A DNA stretch of 5,795 nt, from positions 1-5,795 of the forward strand of contig NZ_JBAMMY010000048.1 of the NCBI RefSeq assembly GCF_051233685.1, in the 5' to 3' direction. The first letter of the stretch is position 1; every line of letters begins with the position of its first letter. This document shows positions 1 through 5,795 of this stretch, in pieces. This DNA comes from RPRI01 sp051233685 (GTDB taxonomy: Bacteria; Desulfobacterota; Desulfobacteria; Desulfobacterales; RPRI01). Made by a program: the position numbers and the translations under genes. The notes beneath the pieces were generated by a model. The model was given only the letters and a program-made list of their open reading frames with translations. It had not been told where the DNA came from and made no database searches.

Positions 1-123
1 CATTTTTCATTTATCCGGCAATAGCGGACCTTTTGAAAAGGACTTTGTAAGAAAAAAGAACTTAAACCCGGAGAAAATATCAGAGACCTTTGGTAGCTTA
101 ATTTTTATGAAAATCAGTCTTGA

Positions 124-318
124 CATGGGGTCCACTATAAATATCAGGGGATAGAACCAGGAAGAATCCATTTTTCATGGATATCATCCGCTGAAGGAGT
201 AAAATTCGCACAGGTGGCGAATGATATAATCGAAGAAGTCAGAAAACTCGGACCTGCAAAATATTTCATCAAACAGGCGTCAATGCAGACTTCCAGGGAC
301 AGTATATATATTTCCTGA
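124..318 (+). pseudogene. C-terminal remnant of MvhD-like hydrogenase iron-sulfur subunit
   Basis: The plus frame after a TGA at 121-123 stays open for 64 codons to TGA at 316-318. It reads GIEPGRIHFSWISSAEGVKF, followed by AQVANDIIEEVRKLGP. This matches the C-terminal pattern I know from MvhD/FlpD-type subunits (GI-P-R-----WISA-EG-KFA-VVN-----I--LGP), which pass electrons between hydrogenase or formate dehydrogenase and heterodisulfide reductase HdrA. The frame has no ATG before the homologous part, and the cysteine-rich N-terminal part of the family is absent in frame. The frame begins HGVHYKYQ, which may be a decayed form of the family's GDCHY region joined directly to the C-terminal segment by a deletion. 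The last 17 residues or so extend past the usual end. I read it as a decayed fragment. The alternative is a frameshifted gene whose body lies left of the window. The family assignment is fairly secure; pseudogene status is inferred. Confidence 0.6.
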
Positions 319-332
319 CATAAATTATGTCA
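316..332. repeat. Perfect 17-bp palindrome between convergent gene ends
   Basis: TGACATAA-A-TTATGTCA has two perfect 8-bp arms around one central base. Its first three bases are the stop codon of the MvhD-like remnant, and it ends 19 bp from the stop codon of the leftward response regulator gene. Neither strand shows a T-run right after it, so it is not a canonical intrinsic terminator. A one-base loop also folds poorly as RNA. It looks more like a dimeric protein binding site, or a remnant of one. Function unknown. Confidence 0.45.
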
Positions 333-351
333 CGGTTTAATAGAAATGCTT

Positions 352-1374
352 TTACTCAAATCTGAAATTATTATTTCTAAAAAGCTCTATGCAGGCATCA
401 ACTGCTTTTCCGTAATATGATTTATCTTTATTTTTCAAAAGCTCTTCAAGAGCGTAATCTATATCAAACGCCGGTCTGTAAGGCCTGTAAGAACTGGTTG
501 CTTCAGCCACGTCTGCAACGGTCAGTATCTTTGCTTCCAGCATAATTTCATCATCTTTTAAGCAGGCCGGATAACCTGAACCGTCTAATTTTTCGTGATG
601 CTGCAGCACTGCCTTTGCAAAGGGCCAGGGAGAAGGGATATTTTTTAAAATATCATAGCCGACTTGAGGATGAATTTTGATCATTTGAAATTCAACATCA
701 AGCAGTTCCCCAGGTCTGTTAATTATGGATATAGGTATGCGTATTTTCCCTATATCGTGAAGAACTCCCGCAATCTGAATTGTATGTATAATATCTTCTG
801 AAAGAGACAGCTTTTCGGCGATTGCGCATGCAAGTTGAGCCACACGGCGCTGATGACCTGCGGTATAAGGATCCCTGACATCAACCATTACAGCCATGGT
901 TTCAATAGTAGCTGAAAGCATCTGTTGAATCTCGGCTGTTTTTTCCTTTACCCTTTCTTCGAGAACTATATTCTGATTGTTTAATGTTTCTCTCATTTTT
1001 TTAAGAGAAATATGTGTTTTTACTCTTGCTTTTACTTCCTCTGAATAAAAGGGTTTTGTGATATAATCCACTCCGCCGACTTCAAACCCTTTGGTTTTGT
1101 GGTCTGTCTCTGTTAGAGCTGTAATAAAAATAACCGGAATGTTTTTTGTACTGGATTCGGCTTTTAAGCGTTTACATACCTCATACCCGTTCATCTCAGG
1201 CATCATTACATCGAGAAGAATCAAATCGGGCAGATATTCCAGTGCATAATCGATAGCTTTAAAGCCATTTTTGGCTATGCCAAGCCTGTAGTCGGCCTTT
1301 AAGGTACTTACCAGCAAATCTATATTTGTTGAATTATCATCAACAACCAAAACCAGAGAATTTTTTGTTTGCAT
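352..1374 (-). CDS. Two-component response regulator, REC plus HD-GYP (cyclic-di-GMP phosphodiesterase)
   Basis: A cytoplasmic 340-residue regulator predicted to hydrolyse cyclic-di-GMP when phosphorylated. Residues 7-122 are a receiver domain: acidic pair D12/D13, phosphoacceptor D55 in LILLDVMMPE, T85, and K107 in ITKP. Residues 123-153 look like a charged helical, probably coiled-coil, linker. Residues 155-335 are an HD-GYP domain with the metal-binding and signature residues in place: H174 in AGHQRRV, HDIGK (H206, D207, K210), H235, the H259/H260 pair, DGSGYP (264-269), and D288 in VADVAEA. Nothing essential appears missing, and the length is usual for this architecture. The ATG at 1374 is preceded by AAGG nine bases upstream (1384-1387). 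The gene begins 22 bp after the stop of the hybrid kinase on the same strand, so co-transcription is very likely and the kinase is the presumed phosphodonor. It carries no DNA-binding domain, so the output should be through second-messenger level. The domain call is firm; catalytic activity and partner are inferred. Confidence 0.93.
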   Translation of the reverse strand: MQTKNSLVLVVDDNSTNIDLLVSTLKADYRLGIAKNGFKAIDYALEYLPDLILLDVMMPEMNGYEVCKRLKAESSTKNIPVIFITALTETDHKTKGFEVGGVDYITKPFYSEEVKARVKTHISLKKMRETLNNQNIVLEERVKEKTAEIQQMLSATIETMAVMVDVRDPYTAGHQRRVAQLACAIAEKLSLSEDIIHTIQIAGVLHDIGKIRIPISIINRPGELLDVEFQMIKIHPQVGYDILKNIPSPWPFAKAVLQHHEKLDGSGYPACLKDDEIMLEAKILTVADVAEATSSYRPYRPAFDIDYALEELLKNKDKSYYGKAVDACIELFRNNNFRFE

Positions 1375-1396
1375 AAGTGATCGCCTTGCAAGTCTT

Positions 1397-4300
1397 TTAA
1401 AAAATTATTTTACCAAGTATTTCCAAAGCCTCATCATAATCATAATTATTTATATGGTTTTCAAGGTCAATAACATCGGGAGTATGAAGCTGCTCTTTAA
1501 CAGCTTTTATCTGTTCATTTATCTTTTCAGGGTCAGCAGATCTGAGCGCATTGCCAAGCTTTATTAAAATCGGCTTAAGCCGCGCAGTATCTATATCTGT
1601 CTTTTTATAAGACACGATTTCAGAATTTTCATCAAGAATTTTCAGCGATTCCAGAACCTGATTCAAAGCTGCTTCAAGCTTATCTATTAATTCAGACATG
1701 ATTTTTTCCGGTTTTTTATCCCTGCTTGCATCTTCCAGTTTTTTAGCTGCTTCGGACAACTCCATGGCTCCTATATTGGCAGAGCTTCCTTTAATAGTGT
1801 GAGCCAGGCGCAAGAGTCTATCCGGTTCCTTTCCCTTAAACGCATCTTTTATTTTTTCCATTGTGTCATGATTATTTCTTAAAAATCCAGCAAGAATGCG
1901 TTTAAAAACAGCAGCGTCTAATTTAAGTTCGTCAAGCGCCTTTTTGATGTTGATTCCGGGAAGGCCTGGCGGAAGTATCCCCTGCCCTGTTTCTAAAACG
2001 TTTTTATCAGATCCCCTGGCCGATACTTTTGTTTCTGTTCCGCCTGAATCAGATTTTTCCTTATCTGCAATATCAGGTTTCTCTCTGTTTTTAAGCTCTC
2101 TCCACAAGACATTGAACAACATGTCCTGGCTGACGGGTTTGGGGATATAACCGTTCATGCCGGCTTTCAGACATTCTTCTTCATCTCCCTTCATGGCATG
2201 GGCCGTCATGGCAATTATTGGAAGATCTTTAAATTCAGCATCCTTTCTTATCTGTCTCGTGGCTTCATATCCGTCCATAACAGGCATCTGTATATCCATA
2301 AGAAGGGCGTCAAATTGAGATTCACGTACAGCATCCACAGCTTCTTTTCCGTTATTAACTATCTTTACAACAAGTCCGGCTTCTTCCAGAATTGCCAGAG
2401 CAATCTCCTGATTGGTAATATTATCTTCAGCCACAAGCACCCTGAACCCTTTGAGGCGCTTCTTGTGAATAGAAACTCTCGTTGTAATATGCTTTTTCTC
2501 CTTCAGGCTTTTAGCTCTTTTTTTCCCAAAGGCATCCATGATTGCATCAAAAAGGGTCGACTGGCATATCGGCTTGGTTAAAAAACCGTTTACGCCCACT
2601 TTTTCAGCATAAAGCATCTGGGTTTCATTTCCAAAAGCCGTCATCATAATTATAGGGACATTAAGCTTTAAATCATCCCTTATGATACTGGAGGCTTCTA
2701 TACCGTCCAGCCCAGGCATAAGCCAGTCCATCATAACAAGGTCTATGGGATTTTCTCTGGTTTCGTCTTCTCTTAACCTTTGCAGAGAAGCCTGGGCCGA
2801 AGATATGGATTCAACTTTAAAGCCAAATGACTCAAGCATTTTTTCCATTATATTTTGGCTGTCTTTACAATCATCAACCACTAAAACATTTAAACCCTGA
2901 AGACCATGAGGTGGTATAAATTCTCGCTCTGTTTTTTTCGGCTGTCTGTGAAAAATTGCTGTAAAACTGAAAGTACTCCCTTTCTCCGGTTCGCTTTCCA
3001 CCCGGATTTCACCACCCATCATCTCCACAAGCTGTTTGCAGATGCAAAGGCCCAGCCCTGTTCCGCCGTAATTTCTTGTTGTTGATGCATCAGCCTGGCT
3101 GAAAGGCTCAAAAATCTTTTCAATATTTTCATGCGCAATCCCTATGCCTGTGTCTTTAATAAAAAACCGGAGTTTTACCTCGCCTGATTCTGCTGATCTG
3201 TTCTCAAGCTCTTTTACACCCACAATAATTATACCGCCTTTTTTTGTAAATTTAACGGCATTGCTTACCAGATTAACAAGAATTTGATACAGACGCAGCT
3301 CATCGCCTCTAAGAGCTCTGGGAATTTCAGGATCAATATCCACAAGTAATTCAATAAATTTTTTAGATGTCCTGTGGAAAAACATATTTACGAGCTTGTC
3401 TATGACATCTTCAATTTTAAAGTCGCGTATCTCCAGATCAAGCTTTCCTGCTTCTATCTTTGATACATCCAGAATATCGTTAATAATTTCAAGAAGAGAA
3501 TACGCTGAAGTAGTTATGATACGCAGATAATGTTTAGCCTTGTCAGATATATCTTCGTTTGATAAAAGCTCGGATGCTGCAATAATTCCATTCATCGGGG
3601 TACGAATTTCATGACTCATATTGGCCAGAAATTCATCTTTTGCACCGGTTGCCACCTCAGCTTTCTCCTTTGCTTTTATCAATTCTTTTTCCAGCCTTTT
3701 CATATTGGTTATGTCACGGCCCTCTGCGATCAACATAATCGCATTTCCTGATTCATCTTCAACCGGCTTAATAGAATAGTCTATATCCTGTAATATGTTG
3801 TTTTTAAGGTGTATTTGAGTCTCAAATCGAATAAACTGCCCTGCTGCCGCTTTTATTACACTATCACGCACCATTTCTTTCACTTCCTCTGAATATGAGA
3901 ACCAGGGCGCATCCCAGAATAATTTTTCAACAATATCAGACTCTTTAGTTCCTGTTGATTCCAGTGCCGCTTCGTTGACGCTCAGCATTATACCATCAGG
4001 CGCCATCAAACCCATTAGTTGAAAGGTATGGTTATAAAGGACTTTAAATTTAAGTTCACTTTCTTTTTGTATGTTTTCCAGTCTTTTCCGTTCATTAAGC
4101 TCTAACTCCAGCTTAATATGGGATGCTTTAATTCTTCGATTCAGATTAAAAATCATGACTATGGATGCAGCCATGATAAGCAGCAGAATTGTTAGAACCG
4201 CTATCCAGTAACCATAATTTTTAACAACATCTGTAATGGTTATCTTGCCATAATCCTTATACGGACCAACGCGAAGCTCTTTTAAACATTCATGTACGCT

Positions 4301-5164
4301 CTGATAGTCTTTAGGGATTGTCCATCCGGAACATTTTCCCGCAATTGCAGCCGCGGAGTCAGGTGGCATATTAATAAGAGCAACCATAACCTTTTCAGCC
4401 AGTTCATCCGGAGTCTGTTTGGTTTTTGCCATGGGCCATTCCGGATATCCCCGGGTTGAATGAGGAAATGGCGGGCAATCTACAGTCTTCTCGCCGTGTT
4501 CATGAGGCACATAAAAGTTTTTAAGATCGATCTTTCCTTCAGCATGCATTTCTATGAATGTATCCGCCCTTACTGTCCCGGCATCAACGACGCCGTCTCT
4601 AACCGCGTAAACGACAGCATCTTGTGTGCCGATAAATTTAAGATCTTTAAAATCGCTGTACGGATCTATCCCTTTTTCTTTCAATTCACGCCAAGCCATC
4701 CTCCATCCCCCAAAAGAGCCTTCCGCTGTAGCCATGAAGGTTTTACCTTTTAGATCATTGAGCTGTCGTATGTCACTCCGATCTGCCTTCCAGAAAATTA
4801 CCCCCCAATATCTGGAATAAAAGCTGCCGTTACAGTTATTTTTTAATGTGGCGATACGGTTTACTCCATACCGGTATTCCAGTTCCACATAAAAAGATGA
4901 GTTAGCGAGAATAAAATCGACTTCTTTTTTTTCAACAGAAGAGTAAATTTGATTGTGATCAAGCGGTATAATTATGAACTGCCTGCCGGAAATTTTTTCC
5001 GACAGATACTCTGCCGTAGGCACCCATTCCATAAGGCATTGCTCATGTCCCCTTTTTGCCAAAACACCGATTTTTATGATAGTATCATCTGCCTGTGTGT
5101 TAAGGGCAGTCAGGAGATTAAGCCAGAAAACCATAAAAAAGAGTATGGTGCATATTCTTTTCAT
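1397..5164 (-). CDS. Hybrid histidine kinase with TtrS/PhnD-like periplasmic sensor, PAS, two receivers and Hpt
   Basis: A 1255-residue inner-membrane sensor kinase. Residues 1-25 are a signal peptide (KR, hydrophobic core, likely cut after TQA). About 30-302 is a periplasmic PhnD-like binding domain with TtrS-type marks STRGYPEWPMA (236-246), GWTIPKDY (280-287) and GPY (300-302). About 317-341 is a single transmembrane helix, then a helical linker. About 372-490 is PAS. HisKA follows with H518 in MSHEIRTP, then HATPase_c with its N-box (about 621-640), DTGIGI (671-676), FEPFSQAD (685-692) and GGTGLGL (700-706). Receiver 1 (about 758-880) has D764/D765, D813, T842 and K864. Receiver 2 (about 907-1023) has E913/D914, D957, T987 and K1009. 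Hpt (about 1070-1165) has H1122 in HTIKGSS. A helical tail ends the protein. All phosphorelay residues are intact, so a His-Asp-His-Asp relay ending on the neighbouring HD-GYP regulator is expected. The ATG at 5164 has AGGG seven bases upstream (5172-5175). The ligand is unknown; a sulfur oxyanion is possible by analogy with TtrS. Confidence 0.95.
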   Translation of the reverse strand: MKRICTILFFMVFWLNLLTALNTQADDTIIKIGVLAKRGHEQCLMEWVPTAEYLSEKISGRQFIIIPLDHNQIYSSVEKKEVDFILANSSFYVELEYRYGVNRIATLKNNCNGSFYSRYWGVIFWKADRSDIRQLNDLKGKTFMATAEGSFGGWRMAWRELKEKGIDPYSDFKDLKFIGTQDAVVYAVRDGVVDAGTVRADTFIEMHAEGKIDLKNFYVPHEHGEKTVDCPPFPHSTRGYPEWPMAKTKQTPDELAEKVMVALINMPPDSAAAIAGKCSGWTIPKDYQSVHECLKELRVGPYKDYGKITITDVVKNYGYWIAVLTILLLIMAASIVMIFNLNRRIKASHIKLELELNERKRLENIQKESELKFKVLYNHTFQLMGLMAPDGIMLSVNEAALESTGTKESDIVEKLFWDAPWFSYSEEVKEMVRDSVIKAAAGQFIRFETQIHLKNNILQDIDYSIKPVEDESGNAIMLIAEGRDITNMKRLEKELIKAKEKAEVATGAKDEFLANMSHEIRTPMNGIIAASELLSNEDISDKAKHYLRIITTSAYSLLEIINDILDVSKIEAGKLDLEIRDFKIEDVIDKLVNMFFHRTSKKFIELLVDIDPEIPRALRGDELRLYQILVNLVSNAVKFTKKGGIIIVGVKELENRSAESGEVKLRFFIKDTGIGIAHENIEKIFEPFSQADASTTRNYGGTGLGLCICKQLVEMMGGEIRVESEPEKGSTFSFTAIFHRQPKKTEREFIPPHGLQGLNVLVVDDCKDSQNIMEKMLESFGFKVESISSAQASLQRLREDETRENPIDLVMMDWLMPGLDGIEASSIIRDDLKLNVPIIMMTAFGNETQMLYAEKVGVNGFLTKPICQSTLFDAIMDAFGKKRAKSLKEKKHITTRVSIHKKRLKGFRVLVAEDNITNQEIALAILEEAGLVVKIVNNGKEAVDAVRESQFDALLMDIQMPVMDGYEATRQIRKDAEFKDLPIIAMTAHAMKGDEEECLKAGMNGYIPKPVSQDMLFNVLWRELKNREKPDIADKEKSDSGGTETKVSARGSDKNVLETGQGILPPGLPGINIKKALDELKLDAAVFKRILAGFLRNNHDTMEKIKDAFKGKEPDRLLRLAHTIKGSSANIGAMELSEAAKKLEDASRDKKPEKIMSELIDKLEAALNQVLESLKILDENSEIVSYKKTDIDTARLKPILIKLGNALRSADPEKINEQIKAVKEQLHTPDVIDLENHINNYDYDEALEILGKIIF

Positions 5165-5212
5165 CTTTTTTCCCTGCTGATTTAAATGTGAAAAAATTTA
5201 TTGAACCGCCAA

Positions 5213-5241
5213 ATTTTATATCAGTATGCCAACTTATACAA
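5213..5241 (-). promoter_or_regulatory. Candidate sigma-70-type promoter for the kinase operon
   Basis: On the minus strand, TTGTAT (5236-5241) lies 17 bp before TAAAAT (5213-5218). The -10 matches consensus at five of six positions, the -35 at only three. The -10 element lies about 48 bp upstream of the kinase ATG. In such AT-rich DNA similar pairs arise by chance, so this is a best guess. I saw no sigma-54 (TGGCAC/TTGCA) signature in the interval. Confidence 0.25.
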
Positions 5242-5376
5242 CAATTTACCAGAATTAATGATATAAGCATATAGGCTAAATATTTATAACTTTCTCACAG
5301 ATGAAATTTACCATGAAGCTTTATCTCAAACAGTTTATGCGAATACTAAATTTTATAACAATTTATGTCCTTATGC

Positions 5377-5406
5377 TTATAACCGGCTTATAATCTTTTT
5401 GTTTTT
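5377..5406 (+). terminator. Weak terminator-like hairpin with T-rich tract
   Basis: TTATAA-CCGGC-TTATAA (5377-5393) can fold into a six-pair stem with a five-base loop, followed on the plus strand by TCTTTTTGTTTTT. The stem has no G-C pairs, so it would be a poor terminator. No recognised gene ends just upstream on this strand. It could be a leader element of the gene at 5549, or simply overlapping operator repeats. Confidence 0.18.
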
Positions 5407-5548
5407 AAATTCTTTTTCCATGACGAAGGAAACCGACTGGATTTACATGAAATCTTGTGACAATTTACCTTCTATCATCAAAAAATGATATCTTATTTTT
5501 TTTAACATCTTGAAATTAAGCAGGTTGTGATGTATTTGAGGCATAAAA

Positions 5549-5593
5549 ATGGATATTGAAAAACATCTTATTCTTATAAAAGGTAAGGATAAG
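5549..5593 (+). pseudogene. 5' end of an unidentified gene interrupted by an IS element
   Basis: An ATG at 5549 follows a good Shine-Dalgarno GAGG (5538-5541) with a seven-base spacer. It opens the frame MDIEKHLILIKGKDK. At about 5592-5598 the sequence changes to the end of an IS256-type element. Beyond that the frame continues only through IS sequence, in antisense to the transposase, to TGA at 5681-5683, so any product would be about 44 residues with a foreign tail. The native part is too short to identify: it is hydrophilic, with no signal peptide or family motif. The gene is divergent from the kinase operon and shares its 384-bp intergenic region, so it may have been functionally linked to it. 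The rest of the gene, if kept, should lie beyond the far end of the IS, outside this window. Confidence 0.45.
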
Positions 5594-5795
5594 ACGGTAC
5601 TGTCAAGTTTTTTGTGTAAAATTTTTATCAGCCGGTTTTTGAAAGAATGGCAGACTCTTACGCACTTTTCCGATAGGGTTTGATTTCCAGTGTAACTCCA
5701 TTTTAAGACAGATAAATGCCAGGAGAGTATAGCAGGCGTTCTCCCCGGCTACGATCTCCATCGGTTTTGTTCTGCGTTTAAATTCTTTGTTAAGG
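5594..5795 (-). mobile_element. Partial IS256-family insertion sequence (transposase 3' end side)
   Basis: The element runs off the right edge. Its left boundary is placed near 5594, where sequence beginning GGTACTGTCAAGTTTTTTG resembles the terminal inverted repeats I associate with this family. The transposase stop codon (5603-5605) lies inside that presumed terminal repeat, as is common in compact elements. The exact end and the target duplication cannot be fixed, because the opposite end is not visible; the boundary could shift by several bases. Confidence 0.65.
5603..5795 (-). CDS. IS256/mutator-type transposase, C-terminal 63 residues (partial)
   Basis: The minus-strand frame from the window edge to TGA at 5603-5605 encodes 63 residues, starting LNKEFKRRTKPMEIVAGENA and continuing with CYTLLAFICLKMELHW and IGKVRKSLPFF. 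The LN-EFKRRT---I---E-ACY-LL segment is the conserved C-terminal stretch of IS256/mutator transposases, which cut and paste the element through a DDE-type catalytic centre. The catalytic residues lie upstream, outside the window, so I cannot tell whether the full gene is intact. No stop or frameshift is seen in the visible part. It is encoded antisense to the interrupted gene that starts at 5549. Confidence 0.85.
   Translation of the reverse strand, partial: LNKEFKRRTKPMEIVAGENACYTLLAFICLKMELHWKSNPIGKVRKSLPFFQKPADKNFTQKT

Larger units (their letters stand above)
5165..5548. other. 384-bp AT-rich divergent intergenic region with short repeats
   Basis: I see no convincing gene here. It separates the leftward kinase operon from the rightward truncated gene at 5549, so it should hold the control signals of both. 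Repeated words are visible: the octamer ACAATTTA at 5241-5248, 5358-5365 and 5460-5467, with the first and last copies extended to ACAATTTACC; a tandem GCTTATAA at 5375-5382 and 5386-5393, 11 bp apart; and TATAAGCATA (5262-5271) with its exact inverted copy TATGCTTATA (5372-5381). Their role is unknown, and the base composition makes some chance repetition likely. Confidence 0.5.

Noticed and set aside
29..41. Perfect palindrome CCTTTT-G-AAAAGG.
   Set aside because: Only six-base arms of low complexity with a one-base centre; no gene context that would make it an operator or terminator.
2..154. Open plus-strand frame of about 50 codons from the left edge to TAG at 152-154 (contains GPFEKDFVRKKNLNPEKI).
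   Set aside because: It could be the end of a gene entering from the left, but I recognise no family. A 50-codon open frame is not rare by chance, and it overlaps the MvhD-like frame by 31 bp.
166..182. Inverted repeat ATCCAT-TTTTC-ATGGAT.
   Set aside because: It lies inside the MvhD-like coding fragment, is short, and has no T-run after it, so chance is the simplest reading.
1375..1396. Possible separate promoter or terminator between the kinase and regulator genes.
   Set aside because: The gap is only 22 bp and contains just the regulator's ribosome binding site; no hairpin with a T-run or promoter pair fits.
1896..2900. Plus-strand open frames (1896-2150, 2198-2581, 2682-2900) opposite the kinase gene.
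   Set aside because: They are antisense shadows of the Hpt and receiver coding region; the minus-strand frame shows clear conserved domains throughout, and the plus frames show no family motifs.
4460..5185. Plus-strand open frames opposite the kinase sensor domain (4460-4753, 4626-4820, 4949-5185, 4974-5180).
   Set aside because: They overlap each other and the well-supported PhnD-like sensor and signal peptide on the minus strand; their translations look like reverse-strand artefacts.
1..5795. CRISPR array, tRNA, rRNA or riboswitch.
   Set aside because: No regularly spaced repeats, no cloverleaf-like or conserved RNA sequence was seen on either strand by eye.

Overview
The window is AT-rich bacterial DNA. 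It is dominated by a two-gene, leftward (minus-strand) signalling operon, with a decayed gene on the left and an insertion-sequence end on the right. The likely source is an anaerobic, probably sulfur-metabolising bacterium of the Desulfobacterota type. That is an inference from three things: a remnant of a hydrogenase/heterodisulfide-reductase-associated iron-sulfur subunit (MvhD-like), a large hybrid kinase with a TtrS-like PhnD sensor, and an IS256/mutator-type transposase tail of a kind I associate with that group. No rRNA, tRNA or CRISPR array was seen.

Layout, left to right. Positions 1-123 hold no gene I can recognise. Positions 124-318 (+) are the C-terminal piece of an MvhD-like protein with no start and no upstream part in frame; it is probably a pseudogene. 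A perfect 17-bp palindrome (316-332) covers its stop codon and lies between the two converging gene ends. Positions 352-1374 (-) encode a REC plus HD-GYP response regulator, predicted to be a cyclic-di-GMP phosphodiesterase. Positions 1397-5164 (-) encode a 1255-residue hybrid histidine kinase: signal peptide, periplasmic PhnD/TtrS-like binding domain, one membrane segment, PAS, HisKA, HATPase_c, two receivers, Hpt and a helical tail. The 384-bp stretch 5165-5548 is non-coding, very AT-rich and full of short repeats; it must carry the kinase promoter and probably a divergent one. At 5549 (+) a gene with a good ribosome binding site begins, but only about 15 codons remain before the end of an IS256-family element, whose leftward transposase runs off the right edge (5603 to 5795).

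How the genes work together (inference). The kinase would bind a small anion, possibly a sulfur oxyanion by analogy with TtrS, in the periplasm. It would then autophosphorylate at H518 and pass phosphate through the receiver aspartates (D813, D957) and the Hpt histidine (H1122). The separate regulator (D55) encoded 22 bp downstream is the obvious final acceptor. Output would be a change in cyclic-di-GMP rather than direct transcriptional control, because the regulator carries HD-GYP instead of a DNA-binding domain.
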